The notes below the pieces were generated by a model that was not told where the DNA came from, searched no databases, and saw only the letters and a list, made by a program, of their open reading frames with translations. A stretch of DNA of 64,000 nucleotides from Haloferula rosea. Lineage in GTDB: Bacteria; Verrucomicrobiota; Verrucomicrobiia; Verrucomicrobiales; Akkermansiaceae. The stretch covers positions 124,001-188,000 of the forward strand of contig NZ_JAENII010000010.1 in assembly GCF_016595525.1 (NCBI RefSeq). The letters are read 5' to 3'. The translations under genes were made by a program, and so were the position numbers. Of the stretch, positions 44,993 through 54,666 are shown in pieces; the stretch's first letter is position 1, and each line of letters opens with the position of its first letter.

Positions 44993-47900
44993 TCAGTTCA
45001 CAAGCTCCAATCTTGCGAAGATCTTCTCGGCAGTTCCGGGGCTCACCGTCCCCTCGATGGTGACCACTTCATAGTCGGGGCCATCCGCCACTACGGAAAT
45101 CGGAGCCAGAGTGACCGTCACGCCCCCTTCCGGATCCCCACTTGGCGTCCACGTGGCTAGATCAGCGGACCATTCGTAATTCTCCGTCAGACCCGTGCGG
45201 TCCACCGGGCGACGATGCACGAAGGTGAAGGTATCGGGTCCGGTCTTGGTGATGCCGACGATGGGACTTCCAAGTCCTTCTGCCGTCAGCGGATCGCTGT
45301 CGAAGAAATACCATTCGAAGCCATTGCTTACGCCATCACCGTCATCATCGTCGCCAAAACCACCCACCAGGGCCGGGTAGTTGTTCGCCACCCACTGGTC
45401 GTATGCATTGGTCGCGATCGAGGTGAGCGTTACGGTCTCACCGTCATCGTAGTCGAGCTCGAAGCTGTTCCCACCGACAGTGACCACGTCACCATCCGCA
45501 AGACCGGCAAAACCTCCGATCAGGCCCCATCCCGTGTAGTCGATGATGGTCAACTTCGTGCCGGGACTGATCGACTGTGGGCTCATGGCAACATCGCTCA
45601 GCACCAGCGTGACATCCGTATTGAGCGTCACATCGCCAGACGTGACCACCAGCTTGTCGGCACTGGGCACCGAGCTGTCGATCTCGACCTCGAAGAACGA
45701 GTTGTCCTTGAAGACGGCATCCGCCGTAGTCAGCGTGCCGACGCTGGTTCCCGGAGCGAGGGTGCCACCGCCATTCACGTCGACGCCGCCTCCGATGATT
45801 CCCGTGCCACCGAGAGTTGCTCCGCTGGTCACGGTGACCAACCCGTTCGCGAGCGTTTGATCCCCATTCACCAGCAGGGTCGAAGTATTCTCGACATTCG
45901 TGGGGCCGGTGTAGGTGTTGTCGTTGGAGAGGATCACCGCCCCTTGGTCCCGGATGCTCAGTCCACCAGAACCGGAAATCAGTCCGGCCACCTCTCCCTC
46001 GACCGCTGCAGGACCATCGGGAAGACGGATCACATACTGGCCGCTTCCGGGGAGAACCAATCCATTCAGGAAGATCGCCGTGTGGGTCGCCGAAGTGGAA
46101 CCCAGCAACAGCGCAGTGGCGGATGACGGAAGGAAACTCCCGACACCGAACTCGAAGTCGGCACCGGCGCCGCCGAGATCGATGGTGCGATCCGCGCCGA
46201 CCGCGGCGAAACCGCCACCTCCCGTCCACTGAATCTCACCAGGCCCCGTGCCGACCGACCGCGTGAAATCAGAGGCACCACCATCGAGGTTGCCAGCCAG
46301 TTGAAGCACGGCCGTGCCGTTCAGATTGACGTTCGCTGCCAGAGGGAGGTTGTCGGCACTGGACACTTCCACCGGCGCTCCCGAGATCTCCAGGGTCCCG
46401 GCAAAGGGGTTGAGGCCTGTCAACTGAACCAGCCCCGTGCCGAAGGTGTTGGAACCGGTCACCAGCAACTCACCCGTGCCATCAATCGGAAGGGCGATCT
46501 CTGAAACAAAGCCAGCGGTGAAAAACCCACCTCCCGCGGGTGCCACGGTCATTCCCCGGTTGGCATCATCGAGCGTCAGGTCCGCCGTTGCCTGAAGCGT
46601 TCCGCCATCAAGGACCAGATGATCTGCAGCAAACACCCCCGGGGCCGGACCCAACCGGTCTTCCGCATCGATGCTCAACTCACCCCCTCTGACAAGAGTC
46701 GGTCCCGTGAAGCTATTGGTGCCGAGAAGTTCGATCCCGTCAGTACCGAGCTTTTGGATACCGAAGACTCCGGAAAGGTCCGAAGTGAGATCGAAATCCG
46801 GTCCTCCCTGCGCCCTGAAGCTCAGGATCGACCCGGCATTGAAGGTGGCGTTCGCGAGCAGTGTATCGATGTCTCCCGTCATCCACTCGTTCCCTCCACC
46901 CACCGAAATCCCGAAGGTCCCGCCGCTGTTCACGACGATGGATTGGCTCGCCGGGTCAATATCCGAGGGGTACCTGAAACGAAGTTCTCCTGCATTCACC
47001 GTGGCGCTACCTGAGTAACTGGTGAACCCGTTCTTCTCAATCGATTGGGTTCCACCGCCATTTTTCACCAGGTTCACGACCCCTCCGCCATCTTCCAAGA
47101 TGTTCGCCGTGTAGGCAAAATTCTCACCGCTCGCGACATCCAGCGTCAGGGTGGAAGGGTTGGCAGACAAATTGTTGATCTGACGCGTCGAGCCTGTGGT
47201 GTTCGGCAAGCCCGCGATGGTCTGATCAAAACCGTTGAGATTGAACTCCGCAACCCCGGCGCCGCCAATCTGCATCTCCGCCGCCGCGGGCAGCTGGTTG
47301 TCCGCGGTCAGGTCGACTCTTCCCTGGAAGATCCGGGTATCGCCCGTGTACGATAGCGTCGTCCCGATCGTGAGGACGTCGGCACTCGCTCCATTGACCT
47401 GCAAGCTGTGGGCGCCGATCAGATCATCCGCCAGCGTGATCGATCCCGCCGTCAGTTCGAGTCCGAGGTAGGCAGTCGGATCCACGAAGTCCACCGTCGT
47501 GGACACCGCCGGAAGGTCGGAGGAAGCGAAGGTCGATCCGTCAAAAGGAACCGAGAAGACCTCGCCGGGTTGCACGGTCACCAACCCAAGATCAGGCAGG
47601 GCGGTTGGACTCCCCAGGATCAGATTCCCGTTGAGGATATCAATCGGTCCCGTGAAGGTATTGGTGCCGGACAAGGTCAGATTCAATCCTCCATCGATCT
47701 GCACGGCACCACTGCCGCTGATCACACCATCGTAGGTGAGGTTGCCACTCCGATCGAAAAGCACCACTCCGTCATTCGTGATGTCCTTGTTGAGCCCTCC
47801 GATCACGCCCTGATTCCCCGCACCGTCCCCGACACTCAGAATTCCCAGCGCTCCGACCGTGTAGGAGGCTGCATCGATCGAGTCGTCAAGGGTCATGATC

Positions 47901-49822
47901 CCCCCGTTGATCGTCACGTTCCCCACCTCGATCGCATTGCTTGTCGTCCGGAAAGCCAGCAGGCCCCCGTTCACCGTGACATCAGCGGAGCGGATGAAGG
48001 AACCACCAACCTGCAGGTCGCCATCATTGACTTCGATCGTGCCGTTGATCCGCACATTGCCGATCGACTGGGTGCCGAGTCCATCCTTCACGAGATTGAA
48101 ATTACCGCGATCCTGCCCTTCGTTGACTCCAAAGGCGGAGCCAAAGTTGTAGCTCTCCCCGTCCGCGACATCGATCGTGAGTGTCCCCGCCGGACCACCC
48201 GCCCCAGGAGCTGCCCCGGTATCAAAGTTGACCACCTGCCGGGTGTTGTTGGCGGTATTGACCAGGCCACCGATCGTCTGGCTTTTCCCGTTCAGGTAGA
48301 GTTTCGACACACTGCCTCCCGTTGCGCCGATGGTGACGACCGTATCCGACGGAAGCGCTTCGTCGATTCCGAGAACCAGCCTTCCTTTGCGAATCTCCGT
48401 TCCCCCCGTGTAGTCGTGGGTATCAGCTCCCAGCGTCAAGGTATTCGCAAACCCATCGGCACGCCCCAGGATGAACGGCCCCGTCCCGGTAATGGTTCCA
48501 TCGTAGGTCTTCGGACTGTTCGAGGCCACGATGCCACCGCCGTTGTCGAGCGTGATGCCCCGATTGCTGTCCAAGCTGGGCGTGTTGTTTGGAAACAGCA
48601 GCGCCCCGTTGCGCAGGGTCAGACTATCAGCGACGGGCGTTAGAGGAGCAGTACCAAGCGCACTTTCCGCCGAGAAGTTGAGAGTCAGACCATCCACCGT
48701 CGTCGTACCTTCATACGTATTGGCCGCATTCATCGTCGCACTGCCCGTGCCGCTGAAGCTTACGCCCCCGGTGCCAGCGACCACGCTGTCGATCACGAGA
48801 GCGGAGGATGATCCCGCGACGAAACTTGCGTTGCCCGGCCCGACCGTGATTCCCCGGTTGGCGGCAATGGTCGTGGCCGCATTGATCCGAAGTTCCCCAC
48901 CATCGATCGTCAACTGATCGGCCACCGGGGCACCGGGCACCTCCCCTAGGGCAGCATCCCCATTGATGGTCATGTTCCCATTCAGAACGACTTTTCCCTT
49001 GAAGGTATTGCTCGCGGTGAAGAGGGCTGAGCCCAAGCCTCCCGAAACGATCGTCATGCCACCGTCGCCGGAAACCACTCCGTTGTAGGTCACGAGTCGC
49101 TCGTTCCAGAGGCGATTGAACGTCACGTTCCCGGAGTCGAGCACCCATCCATTCGCGAAGGTCTGGTTCGCATTTCGTTCGCAGCGAAACACGGATCCAT
49201 CCGCCATACTCACCGTGCTGAACTGTCCAACCGTATTCGACGGACCGCGAAGAGTGATGGGACCGTCGATGATCAGGTTGGCATTCGCCACCGACCAATC
49301 CGCGCCGTTCGGATTCACCCCGGTATTGAAAATGCCCGTGCCTGTTACGATCAGGTTGTCGAGCGGATCCATCGACAGCGACGTGTCGTTGGTTTGATCA
49401 TTGGTGAATGTCAGGGTGTTGTCGTTGAGAGCCCAGGTCGCCCCTCCCGGTGCGATGGTCACCCCCTCATTATCCGTCTGGGCAGTGACTACCACCGGAG
49501 AGCCCAGGCCCGCATCGAAGGTGAGATCACCGACCGTAATGCCTGCGCCAGAGGCGAGCGTCACGGTGCCCCCGGCATCTGAGAAAACCCCTTCGCTGCC
49601 TCCCGAATTATCCCAAACAACATTTGCCGCCCCGTTCCACCACAGCGAGGTCGAGGTATCCCATACCCCCGTCCCTCCAAACGGACTCCCCCCTTGATCG
49701 GGGTCCCAGGTGAGCTGGGCATGGGCAACAAGTGTGGTCGCAGCCGTGGCGATGAGTGACAACCGGGTGACACGGGGGAACACCAACATGCCCTCCTTTT
49801 TGATGGGTTTTTGGGGTTTCAT
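44993..49822 (-). CDS. giant secreted autotransporter-associated beta-strand-repeat protein
   Basis: A 1609-residue protein with a signal peptide (RLSLIATAATTLVAHAQ) and many repeats of the PATR type, such as GTNTFTGPIDI, ANTYEGTTTV, NTFKGKVVLNG and NTYTGPTNVENTSTLLVNG. These form a long right-handed beta-helix and usually recur every 60-120 residues. No transporter beta-barrel and no PEP-CTERM motif are visible. The C-terminus instead has an Asp-rich GDDDDGDGVSNGFEWYFFDSDP segment, like calcium-binding or thrombospondin-type-3 motifs, then a beta-domain. I infer a large cell-surface or secreted protein. It ends in a strong terminator, so it is probably monocistronic. Function unknown; adhesion or matrix is a guess. 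Confidence 0.9.
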   Translation of the reverse strand: MKPQKPIKKEGMLVFPRVTRLSLIATAATTLVAHAQLTWDPDQGGSPFGGTGVWDTSTSLWWNGAANVVWDNSGGSEGVFSDAGGTVTLASGAGITVGDLTFDAGLGSPVVVTAQTDNEGVTIAPGGATWALNDNTLTFTNDQTNDTSLSMDPLDNLIVTGTGIFNTGVNPNGADWSVANANLIIDGPITLRGPSNTVGQFSTVSMADGSVFRCERNANQTFANGWVLDSGNVTFNRLWNERLVTYNGVVSGDGGMTIVSGGLGSALFTASNTFKGKVVLNGNMTINGDAALGEVPGAPVADQLTIDGGELRINAATTIAANRGITVGPGNASFVAGSSSALVIDSVVAGTGGVSFSGTGSATMNAANTYEGTTTVDGLTLNFSAESALGTAPLTPVADSLTLRNGALLFPNNTPSLDSNRGITLDNGGGIVASNSPKTYDGTITGTGPFILGRADGFANTLTLGADTHDYTGGTEIRKGRLVLGIDEALPSDTVVTIGATGGSVSKLYLNGKSQTIGGLVNTANNTRQVVNFDTGAAPGAGGPAGTLTIDVADGESYNFGSAFGVNEGQDRGNFNLVKDGLGTQSIGNVRINGTIEVNDGDLQVGGSFIRSADVTVNGGLLAFRTTSNAIEVGNVTINGGIMTLDDSIDAASYTVGALGILSVGDGAGNQGVIGGLNKDITNDGVVLFDRSGNLTYDGVISGSGAVQIDGGLNLTLSGTNTFTGPIDILNGNLILGSPTALPDLGLVTVQPGEVFSVPFDGSTFASSDLPAVSTTVDFVDPTAYLGLELTAGSITLADDLIGAHSLQVNGASADVLTIGTTLSYTGDTRIFQGRVDLTADNQLPAAAEMQIGGAGVAEFNLNGFDQTIAGLPNTTGSTRQINNLSANPSTLTLDVASGENFAYTANILEDGGGVVNLVKNGGGTQSIEKNGFTSYSGSATVNAGELRFRYPSDIDPASQSIVVNSGGTFGISVGGGNEWMTGDIDTLLANATFNAGSILSFRAQGGPDFDLTSDLSGVFGIQKLGTDGIELLGTNSFTGPTLVRGGELSIDAEDRLGPAPGVFAADHLVLDGGTLQATADLTLDDANRGMTVAPAGGGFFTAGFVSEIALPIDGTGELLVTGSNTFGTGLVQLTGLNPFAGTLEISGAPVEVSSADNLPLAANVNLNGTAVLQLAGNLDGGASDFTRSVGTGPGEIQWTGGGGFAAVGADRTIDLGGAGADFEFGVGSFLPSSATALLLGSTSATHTAIFLNGLVLPGSGQYVIRLPDGPAAVEGEVAGLISGSGGLSIRDQGAVILSNDNTYTGPTNVENTSTLLVNGDQTLANGLVTVTSGATLGGTGIIGGGVDVNGGGTLAPGTSVGTLTTADAVFKDNSFFEVEIDSSVPSADKLVVTSGDVTLNTDVTLVLSDVAMSPQSISPGTKLTIIDYTGWGLIGGFAGLADGDVVTVGGNSFELDYDDGETVTLTSIATNAYDQWVANNYPALVGGFGDDDDGDGVSNGFEWYFFDSDPLTAEGLGSPIVGITKTGPDTFTFVHRRPVDRTGLTENYEWSADLATWTPSGDPEGGVTVTLAPISVVADGPDYEVVTIEGTVSPGTAEKIFARLELVN

Positions 49823-50051
49823 GAGGGAAAAACACTAAGCCATCAGATCGGATCTCCAATCATTTTCTGTATTCACCCCGTAAATCCCACCCCCCATGGC
49901 TAGCCCGTGAGGGTCTCGAATATCGGGAGGTCCGTACGCCACCAGATCACGCCGCCAAGGAAACTTGCAACGCGTGACCTGCCGGCCCGAAGCCCCGCCA
50001 CTCTTCGACGGCCGCTGCCTTGAAGCCACGTCCCCCGGTTCCGTGGTCGCT
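49823..50051. other. intergenic region upstream of the giant repeat gene
   Basis: The 229 bases between the potassium-channel gene's stop and the giant gene's start contain no supported gene. Near 49840-49870 the sequence is AT-rich and holds AGATC-g-GATCT, a short palindrome. A promoter for the giant gene should lie here, but boxes are not clear. Confidence 0.35.
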
Positions 50052-51755
50052 TCAGCTGTCTTGGCAGGGAAATGCAGCGCGAAAGTTCTTTTCCGCCTCG
50101 AGAGAGCCAATCAACACCAAAGCGCCATCTTCGGGGAGGAGGATGTCCGGGTCAGGATTGACCACCCGTTCGCCATCCCGCTCAACCGCGATGATCGAGC
50201 ATCCGGTCCGCGAACGCACCGCGGTCTCCATCAGCGTCTTGCCAGCCAGCGCGCGGGGTGCGTTCACCTTGAAGATGTTGATTCCCTCCGCGAGCAGCAC
50301 CGTGTCGCTGCCCCGGATGTGGTTGAAGATCGTGTTCGCTCCCATCGAAGCATAGGAAAGAGTGAGATCCGCCCCGGCGCGGTGCAGTCGGGACGCCTTG
50401 GATTCGTGAGTGCAGCGACTGATGATCTGCAGTCCGTTGCGCAGTCGGCGATAGAAGATCGTGAGGAACACGTTCGTCTCGTCGTCGTGGGTGGTGACGA
50501 TGACCGAGGCGGCCTCTTGCAGACCTGCTTCCACCAGCACCTCGAAGTCCGCCGCATCTCCAATGATTGCATTCTCGATGTGCCGGACACGTTCGGGAAG
50601 TTTCTCGATGATGGTCCATGGGATGCCAGCTTCGGTAAGGGCTCGAGACGTGGCTCGTCCCACACGCCCCCCTCCCACGATCACCACCTTGAGCCGCTCG
50701 TCCTCTGCCACGTGCTTTCCATAGACCTCGTTGTAGCGGTCGAAATGCTCCTGTGAGCCAGCCAGCACGAGCACCGTGTGCTCACCAATCCTAGTGTCGG
50801 GCTCGACCGGCTCGAATCGTCCCCGGGTCCAGATGCCGACCACGGTCACTCCTGTCGTTCCCCTCAGTCCGCTCTCGGCAATCGTCTTCCCGACCAAAGG
50901 CGTCTTTGCAGGGCTCGCCTCGGCGATGATAAGCCCCTTGAGTTCTCCGATGACGTGAGCTTCTGCATCGTTGCCGATGACGCGTCTGGCAAGCGCCTGA
51001 CCCATGATCTCCTCAAGCCTCAGAATATGTGTCACCCCCGCCAGTTCGAGGGCATCACGGATCTGCTCGGCCGTCGCGGAAGCGATGATGGGAACGCGCT
51101 CGGTCAACTCCCGCACCGTGAAGGTCACATTCGTATTGGTGACATCATCGAGCGTTGTCACCACCATCGCGGCCTTCTCAACGCCTACCCGGGTGTAGGT
51201 TTTCGGATCACTCGGGTCCCCGCACACCACCGGGATGTTCTTGTCCCGCATATCCAGCGCCTTCTCCACCGAGGGGACCAGAACCACATAACCGATGTCG
51301 TTCTCCTCGAGCATGCGGATGAGCATCGAAGTCACCGGTCCATAGTTGGTGAAGATGACATGTCCCGAGGTTCCTTCAGGAAGTTCGATCGGAGCCTTGG
51401 CACTCTCCTGAGCCTTCATCCACGGCGCGTAGAAGAATTCGATGAAGGTGAACGGAAGAATCACCAGCAGGAAGATCACCCCGGACACCATCACCAGGAT
51501 GGAGAAAATCCGGCCTGCGTCGGATTCGAAGGTGATGTCACCGAATCCGAGCGTCGACATCACCGTGAGCGTCCAGTAGAAGCCGGTCACCCAGCTGTGA
51601 TGCTGACCTTCCCGCTCCATGAGCATGTGGAAGGTGATGCTGTATGCCGTGATCAGCAGGACCAGCACCAGCACCAGCTTCATAAGGGCAAGCAGGTTGG
51701 TGCGACTCGTGCGGTTCTGCATGAGCGTGCTGACGACGGAGACGATCGTTTTCAT
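50052..51755 (-). CDS. potassium channel with two RCK/TrkA-N domains
   Basis: A 567-residue inner-membrane protein. Two helices flank a pore loop with the selectivity filter TLGFGD (Thr68-Asp73), a variant of TVGYGD. A first RCK (TrkA-N plus TrkA-C) module follows from about residue 130 (SGHVIFTNYGPVTSMLIRMLEENDIGYVVL). A second begins near residue 345 (LKVVIVGGGRVGRATSRALTEAGIPWTIIEK) with the GxGxxG nucleotide motif. Two RCK domains in one chain match MthK-like channels with a tandem gating ring. It probably conducts K+ and is gated by ligands such as nucleotides or Ca2+. No obvious operon partner. Confidence 0.93.
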   Translation of the reverse strand: MKTIVSVVSTLMQNRTSRTNLLALMKLVLVLVLLITAYSITFHMLMEREGQHHSWVTGFYWTLTVMSTLGFGDITFESDAGRIFSILVMVSGVIFLLVILPFTFIEFFYAPWMKAQESAKAPIELPEGTSGHVIFTNYGPVTSMLIRMLEENDIGYVVLVPSVEKALDMRDKNIPVVCGDPSDPKTYTRVGVEKAAMVVTTLDDVTNTNVTFTVRELTERVPIIASATAEQIRDALELAGVTHILRLEEIMGQALARRVIGNDAEAHVIGELKGLIIAEASPAKTPLVGKTIAESGLRGTTGVTVVGIWTRGRFEPVEPDTRIGEHTVLVLAGSQEHFDRYNEVYGKHVAEDERLKVVIVGGGRVGRATSRALTEAGIPWTIIEKLPERVRHIENAIIGDAADFEVLVEAGLQEAASVIVTTHDDETNVFLTIFYRRLRNGLQIISRCTHESKASRLHRAGADLTLSYASMGANTIFNHIRGSDTVLLAEGINIFKVNAPRALAGKTLMETAVRSRTGCSIIAVERDGERVVNPDPDILLPEDGALVLIGSLEAEKNFRAAFPCQDS

Positions 51756-51880
51756 CGGTGGACTATCGGTTCACGGTAGAAAGAATGGGCAACAATGAAA
51801 CCCCGGAATGCAGGACCTGATGCCCGGACGCATGAATGCTCCATGCCCAGGACATCGGCTTGCATGAAGAACCATGCGGC

Positions 51881-53122
51881 CTACCGGGATTCGGATGAGC
51901 GAACCTTGCCGTCGATCACCACTCCAGAACAACGGGTCACCGTCTCGAGCGGGTCGCCGGAGAACATCGCCAGGTCCGCATGCTTGCCGGGCTCGAGACT
52001 GCCGATCATCCCGTCAAGACCGAGGATTTCCGCGGCACGTATCGTGCAAGCAGCCAAGGCGTTCCGCGGTGAGAGCCCATGTGCCGCCGCCGCTCCCGCC
52101 TCAAACAGGACCACCCGCGTCTTGGGAACATACGGCTCATAGCCGGACTGGAAGGCGAACGGGATGCCGGCTTCAGCCAGCTTGGCCGCCAATCCAAAAG
52201 TCATGTTTCTCCGGTCACCGAATGGTCGCGCCATCGTGGGATGAACCAGCACCGGACAACCCGCCGCCTTGATCTCATCGAGCAAGAGGTAGGCCTCAGA
52301 GGCCCCCACGAGAACCAACTCAAACGCAAACTCCTTCTGAAGCCTCAGCGCCCCGGTGATGTCCTGATGCCGATGAGCTTCAATCATGAGTGGTGATTCC
52401 TTCCGGAGAACGGCCGCCAGAGTGTCGAGTTTCAGGTCGGCCGCCGGCTCCTTGCCCTCCTTTGCATTCTCCAACTTGCGAATCCGCTCGCGCGCCTTGA
52501 CCAGTTCGGACCGCAACACCGCCACAGACTTGGCCCGAGTGCCCGGCGCGCCCGCCACCTGCCCTCCTCCATCGGATTTTCCCAGCGTGACGGCCACCAT
52601 CGCCATCGGTCTCAGCATGTCCTCCTCTGAAACAATCGACTCCACGTCGGTCTTCACCACCATGGTCTGTCCGGCTACCAGCACGCCGGGCGCGTGTCCC
52701 GTATGAACCGTGGTGACGCCCAGGCCACGCAACCACTCGACCAGCGGATCCCGCCCGTTGTAGGCATCGAAGGCCCGTAACTCGGGCTGCACCGGGCCGG
52801 AATGATCTGACTGCTCCTGATCGTGACGCGGAAGATTCAGCAACCCTGACAGGCCCACGGTGCTGCGGGCATCGATGATGCCCGGCGTCACGACCTTGGC
52901 CTCCACGACCTCGGCCCCCGCCGGAATGTCCACGCTCCCCTGCTTGCCGACCGCCACAATCGTGCCGTCCGCCCCGCAAACCACGACCCCCTTCCGGATT
53001 GGCTCCTGCCCATCGACCATCGTGTGCACCAGGTCGCCCCTGACGACAAGCTGCGCATGAGCGGACGACAGGACGCACAGGGCTGTTAGAATCAGTGATC
53101 GCATCATCAGAATCGAGTTCAT
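51881..53122 (-). CDS. amidohydrolase-like protein lacking most metal ligands (probable pseudoenzyme)
   Basis: A 413-residue secreted member of the amidohydrolase superfamily, paralogous to the upstream gene product. It starts within that gene's stop (ATGA at 53122-53119) and has a signal peptide (RSLILTALCVLSSAHAQ). At the first metal site, where the partner has THSH, it has DARSTV. The partner's HHVSEAW is GASEAY here, and the final HTDDPIND is QSGYEPYV. Only HRHQD remains of the conserved His positions. I infer loss of catalysis and a structural or regulatory role beside the active partner. The C-terminal LGLDGMIGSLEPGKHADLAMFSGDPL is well kept, so the fold is intact. Confidence 0.85.
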   Translation of the reverse strand: MNSILMMRSLILTALCVLSSAHAQLVVRGDLVHTMVDGQEPIRKGVVVCGADGTIVAVGKQGSVDIPAGAEVVEAKVVTPGIIDARSTVGLSGLLNLPRHDQEQSDHSGPVQPELRAFDAYNGRDPLVEWLRGLGVTTVHTGHAPGVLVAGQTMVVKTDVESIVSEEDMLRPMAMVAVTLGKSDGGGQVAGAPGTRAKSVAVLRSELVKARERIRKLENAKEGKEPAADLKLDTLAAVLRKESPLMIEAHRHQDITGALRLQKEFAFELVLVGASEAYLLLDEIKAAGCPVLVHPTMARPFGDRRNMTFGLAAKLAEAGIPFAFQSGYEPYVPKTRVVLFEAGAAAAHGLSPRNALAACTIRAAEILGLDGMIGSLEPGKHADLAMFSGDPLETVTRCSGVVIDGKVRSSESR

Positions 53123-54402
53123 CTTGAAAAACAGCACCCGGTTGCAGCTCGGGCCTCCCCGGCGCCCAAGCCCCCTTCGGCCCAGAGTTGGTCTTCCGGA
53201 TCCGCCAGATCGAAGACCTGGTTTCCCTCGACCCACGTCTCCAGAACACGGGTGTAGATCGACAGAGGATCACCCGACAGGATCGCGAAGTCGGCCGCCT
53301 TGCCCACCTCCAGCGAACCCGTCTCGTCCCCGAGGTCAAGCATGCGCGCTCCCTCGAGCGTCAGCGCCGCCAGCGCCGCTTCGCGCGACATTCCCGCCCT
53401 GACCGCCAGAGCCGCACTTCTCAGAAACCAACGTGAGTCGTTGATCGGATCATCGGTGTGGATCGCAGTGGGCACCCCCCGACGCTCGAGCTCAGCCCCG
53501 TTCTTCCATGCGATGTCCCGGGCCTCCGGCTTGCCCCCCGGTGAGTCCAGCAGGATCAAGGAGCAGGCGACTCCCGACTCGGCGATCTCATCCGCCACCT
53601 TCCAAGCTTCCGAAACGTGGTGAAGGACCACCTTGAAACCGAACTCATCCTTCAACCGCAGGACGGTCAGGATGTCGTCATGGCGGTGTGTGTGGTGATG
53701 CACCACCCGCCGTCCATCCAGCACCTCAACCATCGCTTCGAGGGCCAGATTCCTTTCGAAATCCTCACCTCCCTTCTCCTTCTTTGACTGATAGGCCTGT
53801 GCCTTGAGGAACTGCTCACGCACCAGGGCGACCGCCTTGCCTCGGGTCCCCGGAAACGGTCCCTTGTCACGGATCGAATTCGTGCCGTTGGCCATCTTGA
53901 TCCCGCCGGCCATGCCACCGTCGGGACACCGGACCGCCAAATCTTCCACCCGGTTCCCGTCCCTGAGTTTGAGATAGATCGTCTGTCCGGAAAGCAGGTG
54001 ACCGGAACCCGGCATGATGTTGACCAGCGTCAGCCCTCCCGCACGCGCCTTCTCGAAGGACGAGTGCCGGACATCGATTGAGTCAAGCGCCCGGACCTCC
54101 GGTTGGATCGGCCCCGAGGAATCCCCCCCGGACACTTCGCCGATGTGGGAATGCGTGCAGATCAGCCCCGGCATGATCACCTTCCCTGAAACGTCGATGA
54201 CCTCCGCAGCCGCGGGCACCTCCAAGTCCTCGCGTGCTCCGATGCCTTCGATCCGGCCGTCCCGGATCAGCAGGACTCCGTCTTCAATGGTTGGAGAGGC
54301 AATGGGCAACAGTTTGGCGCCCACGAAGGCGCGGAGATCCGCGCAATCCGCAGTCGCGGCCGTCACAAGGAGTGTCAGCCCATGGAGAAAGAGGCGATTC
54401 AT
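53119..54402 (-). CDS. secreted amidohydrolase (imidazolonepropionase-like)
   Basis: A 427-residue amidohydrolase-superfamily enzyme; the ATG at 54402 gives a signal peptide (LFLHGLTLLVTAATADCA). The first metal motif is GLICTHSHIG (HxH), and likely later ligands are in VVHHHTHRHDD, LHHVSEAWK and AIHTDDPIND, so a binuclear or mononuclear metal centre is expected. The end has the typical LGDETGSLEVGKAADFAILSGDPL. It probably hydrolyses an amide or cyclic imide outside the cytoplasm, as for many envelope amidohydrolases of unknown substrate. It is translationally coupled to the degenerate paralogue downstream. Confidence 0.9.
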   Translation of the reverse strand: MNRLFLHGLTLLVTAATADCADLRAFVGAKLLPIASPTIEDGVLLIRDGRIEGIGAREDLEVPAAAEVIDVSGKVIMPGLICTHSHIGEVSGGDSSGPIQPEVRALDSIDVRHSSFEKARAGGLTLVNIMPGSGHLLSGQTIYLKLRDGNRVEDLAVRCPDGGMAGGIKMANGTNSIRDKGPFPGTRGKAVALVREQFLKAQAYQSKKEKGGEDFERNLALEAMVEVLDGRRVVHHHTHRHDDILTVLRLKDEFGFKVVLHHVSEAWKVADEIAESGVACSLILLDSPGGKPEARDIAWKNGAELERRGVPTAIHTDDPINDSRWFLRSAALAVRAGMSREAALAALTLEGARMLDLGDETGSLEVGKAADFAILSGDPLSIYTRVLETWVEGNQVFDLADPEDQLWAEGGLGAGEARAATGCCFSR

Positions 54403-54666
54403 CGCCGAGAGCCATAGCAGACCCACCCCACCCGCCTAGCGTAAAGCCCACGGAATCAATCGCCGGACCATTCCTTTCCGGGTCGGGCTTCCCGCGGTCT
54501 GGGAAACGTCGGACCTGCGGAAAACCGAGCGGGTCCCACCGCATCCTGCTCCTTCTCCATGGAGTGAGCGGATCAGTGGAATGTGGCGACCCAAATCCCA
54601 CCTCCACTCGAACGCCATCTCGCGAAAGCATGGGCCACCTCCCCGAGTATCAGAGCTATCCATACG
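54403..54666. promoter_or_regulatory. divergent intergenic region
   Basis: The 264 bases between the divergent amidohydrolase pair and the beta-helix gene must contain both promoters. I see no clear boxes, repeats or small gene. Confidence 0.35.

Noticed and set aside
47408-48643. A 411-codon open frame on the plus strand within the giant repeat gene
   Set aside because: It mirrors the repetitive beta-strand gene; long antisense frames are expected in GC-rich repeats.
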